Source of the DNA: Tubiluchus corallicola | Lineage: Eukaryota > Priapulida > Priapulimorpha > Priapulimorphida > Tubiluchidae | Assembly: GCA_030141605.1 (NCBI GenBank) | Contig: JAQGDQ010000008.1 | Location: 1,636,707-1,700,706, forward strand | Direction of reading: 5' to 3' | Length of the DNA stretch: 64,000 bases | Shown here: piece by piece, positions 24,429 to 35,792 of the stretch | Numbering within the stretch: position 1 is the stretch's first letter | How the letters are laid out: each line of letters starts with the position of its first letter | Notes under the pieces: model-generated | Told to the model about the DNA's origin: nothing | Database searches by the model: none | What the model saw: the letters and a program-made list of their open reading frames with translations, nothing else | Made by a program: the position numbers and the translations under genes

Positions 24429-26589
24429 TAGTTAGACAGACACTAGCGCCTGCATTTCGGAAAGCGTTCCGCAAAAACAGGTGTTGTACCTCTCGGTTCA
24501 CATGTGTTAGTTTGTGATGAACTACACAAGTTCCACAGCTCACGTGTGAGCACAGCGTAAATTTAAAATTTAAATTTTTATCTTAAAGTTGCCTAGTTTT
24601 AATACAACACACTGAATATCTCACAGTAGCACCGTACTTCAATTTTCGCTTTCGCAACACGTACAACACGCTCGTGGAATACTTTTGCTGTTAAAATTAT
24701 GTTAGTTTGTGATGTCATCAATAGTTGTGCTCGCCCGCGTTAATTAAGATTTTAATCTATTATTTAATTATCAGAAATAATGTAGTGTTTGTATTAATTG
24801 TGTATACTTTTTATCGGACTTGAAAATCGGGTACTGTATGAAAAATCACCTTGTCTTCCTTTAACTAAATACTGAAAGCTAGATAATAATTTTCTTTTTG
24901 CTCATTGCGTTGTAGATATTATGCAGAAAAAAGAAATATTTACATGTTCATTTTTGAATACGTTATCATTTATCTACAAGCTTACTAGTATCTCACAACT
25001 CGTAAGTTTCTATTACTTCGTTTAACGCAATACCTGATGTAAGAAAGGTTTCTGTAAAACCTAGTCAGCACAACGCACATAAATCATTTTGATGATTTGA
25101 CGTTATAATGGTTAATCAAATTCAAGGCTGTTATGTTTAATTGAATCGGAATACCAGGCCCCTTTACTTTGTGTCCCAACTTTTCCATTACAAACGCAAA
25201 AAACATTTTGCAGGATTACTGAGCTGGTACGCTCAAATTTAAGTACAAAGTACACAAAAGATTGTCATTTGATTTATGATGTAATATAGATATTTTTCAA
25301 GGCATATAACATGGAGAAGGATTCAAAGAAAGCTAACTAGTAGTAAGTGCATCGTAAACAAAACACAGAGCTGTGTTTGTTGTTCAAAGCACAAGAAAAC
25401 CGTTTAGTTACATCAAGCAAAAAATTCGCCTTCAAATTTTGTATCGCCTAAATACTGTCTTATTGCACACACAGCTTGTATTAGCAGTAATACAGTAAAA
25501 AACTTGAAAATTTAAACTGCTGCGATGTCTGTTAGACGTAGCCATTTTGACAAAAGTTGTTTGAAAGTTTAGATAACATTGCGGAAAGTTTGAAAAAATA
25601 ATCATAACATTCGTAGTACACACTTCTATATATAAATGTAAATTACTGTATCTCGTAAATAAGATTAAAAATACGTTTTTGGTGAGTCAGTGGTGTTCAC
25701 TGGGAAGGTGAGTCAGTGACATTTTACTAGTTGGCGCGAAGATGTTTGATTATTAAGAATTTTCTTTCCTGTTACATAAGTTTTTCAAGTAGGTAAGAGT
25801 AGTGCTAAGTAATATGGGGTTATGTGGAAACTTTTTTGAGACATACTTTAAAATTGCTTATTCTTTCCCTTTAAGTTTTATGTATAAATTGAATGATTTA
25901 CTTCGAGTTTTATAATCTGAGCACCAAAGTTGCTTCGAGCTGACTTTGATCCAGAAGATCAGATGCTCGAACTGAGCACCTTGATTCTTATAAAGAAACC
26001 AAAATCTTATTTTGTGGTAACTGGTCCACAAATAGAGCAACTTAACGTCTAAACTTGGAGTCTCTGATTTTCAGAATATCAAACAAGAATAAGGCTCAAG
26101 CTTGGTGTATAATCTTGATAATGAATGTGGATGTCCAACGATCCTTAAAGGAAGAGAGTATGACTTTTCATATACTACCCCATTTTCGGGTCCGATAAAA
26201 AGTAAACATTTTAACACAATTAATACTGCAAAAGCGTTTCTGATAATTAAATAATAGATTAAAAGCTTAACTAACGGCGGGCGAGCCCAACTATTGATGA
26301 CATCACAAACTAACATAATTTTCAACAACAAAAATATTCCACGAATGTTTGGCTCGTGTTGAGAAAGCAAAAATTGAAGTACAGTGCTACTGTAAGATAT
26401 TCACCGTGTTGTACTAAAACTAGGCAAGTTTTAAAAATAAAATTCAAATTTCAAATTTGCCGGTGTAGTCACGCATGAGTTGTCGAACGTATGTAGTTCA
26501 TCACAAACTAACACAGGTGAACAGAGGTACAGGACCTATTTTTTGTGCAATGTTTGTCCGAAATACAGGCACTGGTACCTGTCTAATTA
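24429..26589. mobile_element. Element with long terminal inverted repeats (about 420 bp), non-coding
   Basis: The left arm (24429-24848) is the diverged inverted copy of the right arm (26157-26589). TAGTTAGACAG at the outer left matches CTGTCTAATTA at the outer right. GTTAGTTTGTGATG, CACAGTAGCAC, GATAATTAAATAATAGATTA and CGATAAAAAGT blocks recur in mirrored order. The 1.3 kb interior has no transposase frame but holds dispersed repeat copy 2. It is probably a non-autonomous DNA transposon of unknown superfamily. Confidence 0.7.
25420..25890 (+). repeat. Dispersed repeat, copy 2 (inside the long-TIR element)
   Basis: Diverged direct copy of 21060-21545. Confidence 0.65.
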
Positions 26590-27205
26590 TTGAATTATGA
26601 AATTCATGTAACAGTGAAAAACGCGAAATTGTGTTTGAATAATTCTTTTACGCAAGTCATTTTGGAAAAAATAGTGTTTCGTTTTGGTTTAATTATGTAA
26701 ATTTGTGCTCAAATTAAAATAATTGAACTTAGTTTGAGACTTTTCTATTCAAGTGAAACGTATTATAATCTGGGATTTTATTTTCACTAACAGCGCTTTT
26801 AAAGCTGCAAAAATAAAATAAAATAGAATAGATATTATAAATAAACATTTAGGTGTGTCAAAATTCGGCTTTTTATTGTGGTTATTAAAACAGTTTTAGG
26901 ACAGTGGCTTCGTTTCATTTGGAAATCAACCCAAACGAAATCAGCTGCACAAATCAAGATTCTGCTCAAAGAATACACATTTTCTTTGGCGCTGTACCAT
27001 TGTAGCACACATTGTTTTCATAAGACCATTAATAGTTGTATAAACTTCTATCACATATCATAGGTCTTGCTAAAATATGTATGCTGTGCAAATTTGCTCG
27101 ATTATTTGAGTCAGCATATCGAGTCTCTACCACGTGGACACGTCGACAAATTGCAACAGTACTAAATAAGAACGAAATGCAATAAAAATATTTTATTGTC
27201 ATTTT
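26590..27205. other. No gene seen
   Basis: AT-rich DNA without a supported exon. Confidence 0.4.
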
Positions 27206-27207
27206 GT

Positions 27208-27425
27208 AATGAATGAATGAATGAATGAATGAATGAGTAAACGAACGAATGGACGAACGAACAAATGAATGAATAGACGAATGGATGGATGAATGAATGA
27301 ATTGAATGAATGAATGAATGAATAAAGAAATGAATGGGCGAATGGATGGAAGAACGAATGAACGAATGAATAAAAGAAAGAACGAACGAATGAACGAACG
27401 AACAAACGAACAAACGAACCAAAGA
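27208..27425. repeat. GAAT/GAAC tetranucleotide repeat
   Basis: About 215 bp of GAAT, GAAC and GGAT units. The same GAAC/GAAT mixture appears in the palindrome arms near 57790 and 61600. Confidence 0.95.
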
Positions 27426-27475
27426 AATGAACAGATTAACAAAAATACTGAACAGAGAATGGAAAGACAGTTATA

Positions 27476-27645
27476 GTGATAGTAGTTGTCGTTGTTGAAG
27501 TAGCAGTAGCGACAGTAGTAGTAGCAGTAGAGGTAGTAGTAGTTGTTGTAGTAGCAGTAGCAGTCGCAGTAGTGGTAGCAATAGCATTAGTAGCAGTAGT
27601 AGTGTTGTTATTGTTGTTGTTATTAAAACCTACTGTAGTAATTTT
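27476..27645. repeat. GTA/GTT trinucleotide repeat
   Basis: About 170 bp of degenerate GTA, GTT and GCA triplets; the Val/Ala/Leu frame across it is an artefact. Confidence 0.9.
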
Positions 27646-29094
27646 ATTAGTACGTATTTAGTAGCATAGTATTAGTACTAATGGTAGTATCTAAAACTGA
27701 ACTGCGAGCTTTTAGCAAATTTCAAATCTATTTCATTTTTCTATCACCCTTTTGAGTCGAGGAGACGTTACAACAATTGCGTACTATGCTTTCTGTTGAA
27801 TTATTACAATTTTTCCGTTGATCTAAGGCTGATTTTAGCCGTTTTAAAGTTCACGCCATCTAATACTGCTTTCCATGAATCTGTGAAACTGTTACCATCT
27901 AGGACATTTCCAAATGACATAAGCCTGTTCGAACTCAAAGAGTTTTTAATGTGCATACTGCTTAACATGCTAACAAAGTAGCGCAAGATTAAAGAACTTT
28001 GGTGTTACACTAATCGAGTGCTTGAATGTTTTCTGCTAATTCGTTAATAACGTGTTCTATTGATGCAGCTTTCTCGTTCTTCAGTTTTACAAATAGTCTT
28101 GTAATTTCGTCATTAGTAAGTCTATACTCTTTATTAATAGCATCAGTAAAAGAAAAAAATTATCATGTTTCTGGTCAAACTATCATTATTAACACGTTCT
28201 GTACTGGCGCAGCTTTTGAAAATGCACAAATTACTACATTGAAATGTAGCGCTTGTAGATGACCTTTTTTATACTTTGACCTCTTAATAATTTTCAATTT
28301 GTTCAGGGTTGATAAAACGCAAATTTGGAATTTTAAAATTTTAAATTTTTTTTGCATTTTTGTTCTTTTTTCACCTAACAGTTTTTGTGTAATTTAGCTT
28401 GTTTTTAACGTAGAATACTTTGCCTCGCACTTTTTCTTTCTTTACCTTATTTTTAAGATATAAATAATTTTTCCTTTTTGCACTCAGCATCAAACCAAGG
28501 TTGTTAAATATTTCTCCTTTCTCCTTTTACTTGCTGTATTTTGGTAGAATTTAAACACTTATAGTTATGAAGGCTGGCTTAAGCGTTATACTACACATTA
28601 ATTAATTAATCTATTACTTTCTTCTCTGTATTTATAATTTTATATGACCAGTCGTGTTAATCATCAATTTGTATGTTAACAATAGCGTTACAGTTGAGTG
28701 TTTCTTGAAAAGTTAATAAAACATTTCCGGGCAGTTTAACCATTTGAAACATCCTATTTCTGCAAATGCATTTCTGAGAATGATCTATCAAGTCTAGAAT
28801 AAATTATAATCAGCACCATTAGAAAGACATAAAAAGAGCAATAAACTTGTGATGCGAATTTGTAAACTACAATCGAGAAAACAATTTCAAAAGTCAAAAA
28901 CTGTCATACCAGAATGTTCATAAAAATCAACTTTATCATTTCATGTTACGGTGCCCGTTAAAAGTTGTGAAAAAAACAGACTGATGTTCTTAAGCATACT
29001 TGCAATCGCTGATATGAAACGACTTTTTGTTTTTTCACGAAAAAAAAAGAAATATTTTGAAACTATGTAGACTAATAACATGATAAATAAATTA
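27646..29094. other. No gene seen (3' flank of the glycosyltransferase-like gene)
   Basis: AT-rich DNA. Short open frames between 27796 and 28357 lack a recognisable domain. Part of it may be the 3' UTR of the minus-strand gene that ends at 29095. Confidence 0.4.
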
Positions 29095-30114
29095 TCAACT
29101 TTCTTCTCTCATTGCATCCCAGTTTAACTTGACCGGATCGTCGAGAAATTCCACGAACGAAGAGTTCCAAGATGTCAGCGGTTCAAAATCACATACACCC
29201 AGTGCCTCTTTCCCATTACTCTTATAATTCATTCCCTTTTCTCGTCTATTGCAAGCCAGTGTTCTATTCTCAGGTAAATTAGCGTACAGCGTATATAAGT
29301 TGTTCACTGCGAAATAATACATTATGTAAGAAGAAGGCATGGTCTTCATTTTTAAATGTCGCTTTGGCAACCAGGCATTTGTGATCAATCTTTGTCCAGA
29401 AATTTTTGGAACAAAAGTGTCATCTTTCATGACTGAGTACACCCAGTGCCGAAACTGCTTCCACTTTTCTGGAATAGGTGCTAGTCCCCAAGTGCCCACT
29501 TGGTGATACGCAAACACGTCTATGTCGCGGCACTCTTGACAGAGAGGGTTTCTGTGTCTTCCAGTACGCGAAATCAAAGTACCTCTCTGCAATGTTACAG
29601 CCCCAATGTCTGTTCTGTTATGATATCGCAAAAGTGTAGCTTTGAGCCAGATGTAGAAGTAAGGAGAGACTTCGAGATCGTCTTCCAAAATGAGCCCGTA
29701 CTCCCCTTCTACTTCAGAAGGTCTCCAGCAATCGTACCATTGCAAATATGGACCTTGATGAATAGGATGTACTATTGTTTTCTTTTCTCCGTATTTCCAC
29801 ACGAATGAGTTAATGACATCAAGCGTTTCCTGTGACACTGTACCATCTGTGGCGTCTCTATCTACACATATCTTCAGTCGAACTTCTTCATTGTTGTATT
29901 CGCTAGAACTAATAGATTTGAGTAGTCTCTTCAACGATTCTGGTCTGTTGTGCGTCAGCACAGCCAGCTCTAGCAGGAAAACCTCGTCGTCTGTTTCTTG
30001 GTTAACCCGCAAGACTAGAGAGATTATTAGATGTCTGATTATCAGAATAACACAAGTTATGCAGAAGACAGATTTTAGTCTGTCTTTCCAACGTTGTATA
30101 CGTAGTTTATGCAT
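29095..30114 (-). CDS. Putative type II membrane glycosyltransferase (GT-A/GT2-like)
   Basis: A 339-aa protein from one uninterrupted exon. A short basic N-terminus precedes a single hydrophobic anchor (about residues 14-36), so the catalytic part would face the Golgi or ER lumen. The lumenal domain opens with a GT2-like strand-helix, ELAVLTHNRPESLKRLL (49-65), then a nucleotide-sugar-like KICVDRD strand. LILEDDLEVS follows, with EDD at 144-146 as the likely DXD-type metal site. A CxxC pair (192-195) and an N-glycosylation sequon at NRT 166-168, plus later NRT and NSS sequons, suit a secretory-pathway enzyme. Donor and acceptor sugars cannot be told from sequence. The start is the first ATG of the frame. 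Gene A begins divergently 2.5 kb away. Confidence 0.75.
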   Translation of the reverse strand: MHKLRIQRWKDRLKSVFCITCVILIIRHLIISLVLRVNQETDDEVFLLELAVLTHNRPESLKRLLKSISSSEYNNEEVRLKICVDRDATDGTVSQETLDVINSFVWKYGEKKTIVHPIHQGPYLQWYDCWRPSEVEGEYGLILEDDLEVSPYFYIWLKATLLRYHNRTDIGAVTLQRGTLISRTGRHRNPLCQECRDIDVFAYHQVGTWGLAPIPEKWKQFRHWVYSVMKDDTFVPKISGQRLITNAWLPKRHLKMKTMPSSYIMYYFAVNNLYTLYANLPENRTLACNRREKGMNYKSNGKEALGVCDFEPLTSWNSSFVEFLDDPVKLNWDAMREES

Positions 30115-30795
30115 TCAAATAATTTACTATTCAACGTTGAGCTTCAAATCGTTCATGCACTTTTTTCATTCTAAAATTACCACACTAGTGTGGGCAACAT
30201 TAAGTACTGGGATACATTCACACCTGGGGAAGTATTTTAGTGACTGAGTTCACTAACACTGACTGATGTTACTTGTCGTTTTAAATTGGTCGCTTCCGCA
30301 TAAATAAGTGCTACAGAGCTATTCAAATTGCCCCCAGCGACCAACTGTTCGCGGTACTTTGCATGTAAGAATTCTCCAGTCGTGCAGATTTTGGCTATTG
30401 CGTTTATGAAAATCAATATCTTGCTGTGCAGGTATTTCTTGCTTGGATTTAGGATATACTTAATTATCAAGAAGTCAAAAATTATATCCTTGCGTATAAA
30501 CTCTTTGATATAAGTCATTCAATGAAATGATCATGTATAGAACTGGAGCAATTGCAAATTAATTCATTAAGTGGCAATTTAAATGAGACAATAGCAAAAT
30601 ATTTGATTGTAGAAGCTACGATGTCCGACTTCTTCTTTTCAGCTTCTCTCTTTTCTTGTTTTCTTTTTTCTTCTGTCTCTCGTGTTTCATTTTTGCCTTA
30701 TACACATTAACAAACACACCACGCTCGCAATATGGTGAGTCAACCAAGATTTGAACTCAGAACATGTGTTTGCATTCCAGCTATTTACTCAGCAT
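30115..30795. other. Upstream flank of the glycosyltransferase-like gene; no gene seen
   Basis: Probably 5' UTR and promoter for the minus-strand gene; no TATA or other motif could be assigned with confidence. Confidence 0.35.
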
Positions 30796-30798
30796 GGC

Positions 30799-30799
30799 A

Positions 30800-30875
<76 letters not shown>

Positions 30876-30913
30876 GTCTCTCTCTTCTCTCTCTCTATTT
30901 CTCTTCTCTCTGT

Positions 30914-30997
<84 letters not shown>

Positions 30998-31040
30998 TCT
31001 CTCTTCTATCTTTGTCTCTCTCTCTCTCCTATTTTTCTCT
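30799..31040. repeat. CT microsatellite with an embedded CG run
   Basis: About 240 bp of CT dinucleotides with a six-unit alternating CG tract at about 30985-30996. The CG run is a potential Z-DNA former inside a polypyrimidine tract. Confidence 0.95.
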
Positions 31041-31304
31041 CCTTTCCTTCTGACATGGTTATTCCAAATTGAAATAGGCAAAACATTTAGGCCAAAGTTC
31101 TAATGCAGAACCAGCCAGTATTTAAATTACAGTTCAGTAAATTTGACTAGCCGCAGGCGGTCTACTGCAATTAAAAGATTATTCACGTTCTAAAAGTTAC
31201 ACTGTCGAATAAACTGTAATGAGAGGAGCTGTTGTGGTACAAATTTGGGCAAAGATTCAACTTTTACAGCTTTCTAAATTGCTTTCTTGTTAACATGTCC
31301 TATC

Positions 31305-31548
31305 TGTAATTTATTGCGCCTTCCTTTTTATATATTGTTTCATTTATATGTAAATAAATAAATGACTAAATAAATAAATAAGTGAATGAATGAATGAAAG
31401 CAAGAAAAATGACTACCTGACGACCGAAAGTACGCGCAGCGTAAAACTGAATAAAGGTGGCAGCACCTACCAATGTGCCTTCCTGTTTATATATTGTTGC
31501 ATTTATATATAAATAAATAAATAAATAAGTGAATGAATGAATGAATTG
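31305..31548 (+). repeat. Local direct repeat with TAAA/GAAT tails
   Basis: TTCCTTTTTATATATTGTTTC and TTCCTGTTTATATATTGTTGC blocks, each followed by ATTTATATNTAAATAAATAA and GTGAATGAATGAATGAA, occur about 160 bp apart. This looks like a short tandem duplication or two SINE-like tails. Confidence 0.7.
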
Positions 31549-31719
31549 TCTGTGGCTGATTTGTGATCATCTGTTTTTATTTATTTTATTATTCGCACCC
31601 AATAGTAAAACACAGTCTACAATAAAAACAGTATATATAAAACACGTTGGCAAAACATACAAATAAAATATTTACAAGAGTGTGGGAAAGACACAAAGAG
31701 ATTAACTACTTACATGTGT

Positions 31720-32050
31720 CTATTGTGTACAAGGAATTTATGCAAGTTAACTTTATATAAGCGGCTTTTAAATAACTTCATATTTTGTGCAGTTATGAGT
31801 GGTGCACCATCAACATATGCAGGCAATGGGTTTCAAATCGATAAAACTCGATTTGAGAAAAGTTGACCAATGATACTTTAGCTGTTCGACTCACGAAAAG
31901 CTTTAGAAAATGATTTTGCCTTGTTCTATTGTAAGATACACGAGTAAAAAATTTGTCAACATCAACTTCTCTATGAATAATTTGGTAGCATAAAGCTAAA
32001 TCTTTTTGAATGGGTCTTTCCTCTAAAGACTTTAGATCTGTCGGAGATCT
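31720..32050 (-). mobile_element. Decayed LINE reverse transcriptase C-terminal fragment
   Basis: The minus strand from about 32050 is open for about 80 codons. It reads SLEERPIQKDLALCYQIIHREVD-like sequence (quoted here in part: LEERPIQKDLALCYQIIH). The pattern LExRRxxxDLxxxYKIxH is typical of the region after the thumb of LINE (CR1/L2/Jockey-like) reverse transcriptases. An RTRQNH motif and a tail that should carry WNxLP but is degraded follow. No upstream polymerase core is present, so this is a 5'-truncated dead copy. Confidence 0.7.
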
Positions 32051-32331
32051 GATATATCAGTGTGCAGAGGTATGATGCTGATGACGATAGTGGCGATGAT
32101 GAAAATGGTTACGATGATGATGTTAAATCGGAAACCAACGGCCATTTTTTCCATTGTATTAAATGATAAAGCCTTGTACAGAAATAAATGCATATATGTA
32201 TTAAACTGGTTTCAATGATATATGATATTATATTTTTAACCGAGCGCCTATTGGTAATGTTGTGACAGGTGTGTTATTTTGTATCTTAAGACTACTTCGC
32301 GAATTTCTTGTTTAAATCACGGATGTAAATG

Positions 32332-32340
32332 TATAAAAGG
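32332..32340 (+). promoter_or_regulatory. Candidate TATA box of gene A
   Basis: TATAAAAGG, 350 bp before the gene A start codon. A 5' UTR intron is plausible: there are GTAAGC donors at about 32428-32450 and a TTTTAG acceptor ending at about 32671. Confidence 0.4.
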
Positions 32341-32690
32341 AAGTGGAACTTCCATTCCATACCCTGGATGGGGGAAGATTAGCACTTTTAAACACCTGTT
32401 GCTAGACTCACTTTGACAACTCTTTTCACTGTAAGCATACATCTGTAAGCATTGTCGATAGAATGTTAATAATTAACCTGAAGTATATATATATAATAAT
32501 ATATATATATATATAAATCCATGCCATCAATCCATGCATGCATGAAATGCTACATGGTCATTAATAGTAGTTTTGATTTCAGGCAGGATTTCAAGGACTG
32601 TGTTTTTTTGCGAAAGGCAAAGTGAATTTTGAATACTATATAGATACATGTATATTATGTATTTGTTTTAGGTATATTGTTAAAAAGGCA

Positions 32691-35600
32691 ATGGAACGTC
32701 TTATTGTCTTTGCACTTCTTTTTGCTGGCGCACGGGGTAAGCAGTTTTCAGGTTACTAGTTCGTGGAAATTTTGCACACATAATTCTGAACAAAATGGCA
32801 GCTTTGAACAGTTGAGAATTATTAATCGAAGAATGTTGAAGGATGGTGATGGAATGTAAAATACGTATAACTTTCTAATAATCTAATGTGTGCTGGCTGT
32901 GCCAGTATTTAAAGATAATAGATGTAGAATTTGGCAATTGGGGGTTACATATCAGACAAGACGACTCCGTACAGCTATTTGCACATCTATTTCCAAAAAT
33001 TGTGTTTAAAATATGAAAATAAGACTAATAAGGTGGAAAGTATTAACGTTAGGTTATTTTTCCCAACAAATGTAAAATTTATATGTGCTCCATTTCTGGG
33101 GCAGTTCGTTCTTCTTCGTGCTGTTTAAACTTTCATTTCTGTCATTAATTAAGCGCCTATGATCACACAAAAGCTATGAAAATTATTTTGAGTGTAATTT
33201 TTAACAGAATTTTCACTACATTACCGTCGTCTAAAGTCTTTCATGCCCACTGCAATAAGAAGTTCGTATATATTTTTACAGCTTACTACCAAGAGTCAGC
33301 TTGTGCAGCAGTAGGTGGTAGATGTTCGTATGTGTCATATTGTCGGGGCACATCGTTGAGTGGCAAATGTCCGACACAGCCATATGACGTTAAGTGCTGC
33401 ACCGGAAGTAAGTTATTTTCCTATGTTTTGCACTCGCCGAGTTCTTAATATTCCTTTTACCTACAAAGTTTACCCGAGAAAGCGGATAGTTAACTAAATC
33501 CTTGTAATTTTGCATTCTCTAATGCTACCAATTCTGATCATTGTTACTGAGTAAATTTTTTGTACTTTGAAAGAAATGTCAAAATTTCTGTGTCAGCACC
33601 TTAATTTTTTGCTAACATTTTGCTTAACAGTTTGAAGTTGTTTTTTACAAAGCAACTGTAATTTCCGACAAGCATTGGTGGTCATTGACGTAGAAAATCT
33701 TCGTACAACGCAAATGCAAAAGAGAAGCAGAGCCGAGATACAACAACAACAACAACGACGACGACGATGACGAAGACGACAACGGCGGCGGCGACGACGA
33801 CGACGACAACAACAACAACAACAACAACTATAATGATAATAATAACTGCAAATTTATAATAGTATTAGGTCAATGTTTTAAAAAAGCTTATATATTTACA
33901 TTTATTACAACTGTTTAAAATTATGCTAGTTGAAATCCAAGCAAAAGACAAAATAATGATAAAAAATGCCAGTCTATTAAGGCGTACAATATTAATTTTT
34001 TTCAGTCTACCAGGAAGACAAGTGTTCTCGCATTGGCGGAACGTGCACAACTAGTTGTTTTGGTACAACACATAGTGGCTACTGTCCGACTCAGGGTAGC
34101 AATGTTCGATGCTGTGTGATCAATAGTGGTAAGAATTCAATGTTAATTTTTGCGTCATCACTATACTGCTTTTACAAGTTATTTATGCTATATCATTTTG
34201 TTTTCTTGTGGTTTAGAACTTCTTTCCCAGTAAAAGAGATAAAATTATCTATACAGCAACAGGTTTATTTTATCGTTTAATTTTAAGCTTTCTGCGCGAA
34301 TATAACTTTTTATGAAACTTTCTCTTTCTTGTCAACACTGGTACGTACGCTAGTGACATTACCATGAGCAATACACTTTAAAACTAGCTTCTGTTGCTGC
34401 TGAGGTTAGTAAAACGCCAATTATATTTTTATTTCTACCGCGCATTTAATCAGATCATAAATTTTATACTAATTATTGTTACATAGACTCATATTGTTAC
34501 AGATACTTGTGATGATCCTGTTGCTAAGGAGTATGCTTGCAAACTGTTCTCCATGCACGAACAAAACAAAGTGTTTCTGAAACCAAACCACTTCAATTCT
34601 GTTGCTAGGTACCTGTGACGACCCTGTCGCTAGGGACTATGCCTGCCTCCTAGTTTCAATGCACGATCAAGGCAGAGTTTACCTAAAACCAGATCATTTT
34701 GACCCACAAGGTAACAATCCATATGATGGTGCAGCAGTTCTTGACAACATCAAAGACACGTGCAACGGACTAGCAGTAAAGCGGTCCAGGTACATTTACC
34801 AACAGTATAAATTAACTTCTTATAGAATGTCTGTATTTGGGTAATCTTTGTCCTTTTGTTTGGAGACTTTATTTGAGCCCCAGTAATTATGGTAACATAT
34901 AATACTTGGTTGGTTTTTTGTTTTGTTTACTGTAGCTATTGCTGCTCTTCGGGCTGTTCCCCAGGTGGAAAGGTATGCCTGCAAGGCAAGATGGTGAGAA
35001 ATCTGTACAATTATGCAGACAGCTTCTGGAATACCCATTCTCAAGTTATGGAAGTGAGTGTAATTAGACTTATATTGAAAAGAAAGTGGATTATCATTTA
35101 GCGTGCAAGATGTTTATTCTTTTAAAATTGGCATGATTCTAAAGCACTGGTTAGCACGAACCCTATTTATACTTTTGTAATTTGAATGAACGACTTTGTG
35201 AAGTTACATTTTTTTGCTGGGTATTATAATATTTTTATTACTATGTAGATCATTGCCACTATAACAATCATTACAACGTTGACATGTTAAGCCTTTAAAA
35301 AAACAGTGAAGTGGATAACACAGTACTCATAACGCCTACAAATTTTTGTGTTGTTGCTTGCTTCATAGTCAAACGTAGCCCAAGAATGCAACTTTTAACA
35401 GGGTGCCTTAGTACTTGAGACTGTTCATTCAGTGCTTTGATGTAAGGAGTAGTAACACTGAGAATGACATACTTAAAATTTCGTTTTTTTATTTAGTAGT
35501 AGTTTACAAGAATTAATATACATATCACATGATTCAACGACTCATTTAATGATACGCTCTTATATAAATCAATTCGCTTCAATTCCAACAGGTTAACTCC

Positions 35601-35792
35601 TTGGCTGGTTCCTGTCACTCGACCACCTCTAAACACTACCGTGGGTCCACGTACGATGTACGCTGTACATATCCCATCAACCATTGCAAGGCTCTTGAGA
35701 ATCATTGTAGGAGTGAAGACCCTGTGGAGCTGTGTTACCCTGGTGGCCCTTGCTCTGGACACAATACCTGGGTGCACTGTGCTTTTGCTTAA
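32691..35792 (+). CDS. Gene A: secreted Cys-rich protein with M15/hedgehog-like putative peptidoglycan hydrolase domain
   Basis: Six exons (32691-32736, 33282-33407, 34006-34128, 34609-34789, 34936-35053, 35592-35792), all with GT-AG borders and matching phases, give 264 aa. Residues 1-15 are a signal peptide. Two Cys-rich modules (about 19-57 and 60-95) follow the plan CxxxGGxC...CxG...SGxCPTQ...VxCC. The C-terminal domain (about 100-264) contains SKHYRGSTYD (H213 and D220 in SxHxxGxxxD) and a final WVHC (H260). This matches the three zinc ligands of DD-peptidase M15 and hedgehog-fold enzymes. No acidic residue sits at the usual ExxH position. The function, bacterial cell-wall peptide cleavage, is inferred from fold motif and the nearby lysozyme. 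Exon 4 is mosaic: an older copy of its first part is left just upstream. Confidence 0.75.
33740..33832. repeat. AAC/GAC trinucleotide repeat in gene A intron 2
   Basis: AAC, GAC and GGC triplets over about 90 bp. Confidence 0.9.
34502..34593 (+). pseudogene. Leftover 5' part of an older gene A exon 4
   Basis: A TTACAG acceptor is followed by about 92 bp that align with the start of exon 4, encoding TCDDPVAKEYACKLFSMHEQ and about 10 more residues. It ends at CACTTC, where a copy of the gene B intron-3 end and exon 4 begins. If this acceptor were used, the frame would hit TGA at 34616-34618. Use of the next TAG acceptor (exon at 34609) keeps the full reading frame. It is either a dead exon fragment or a poison-exon-like alternative. 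Confidence 0.7.
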
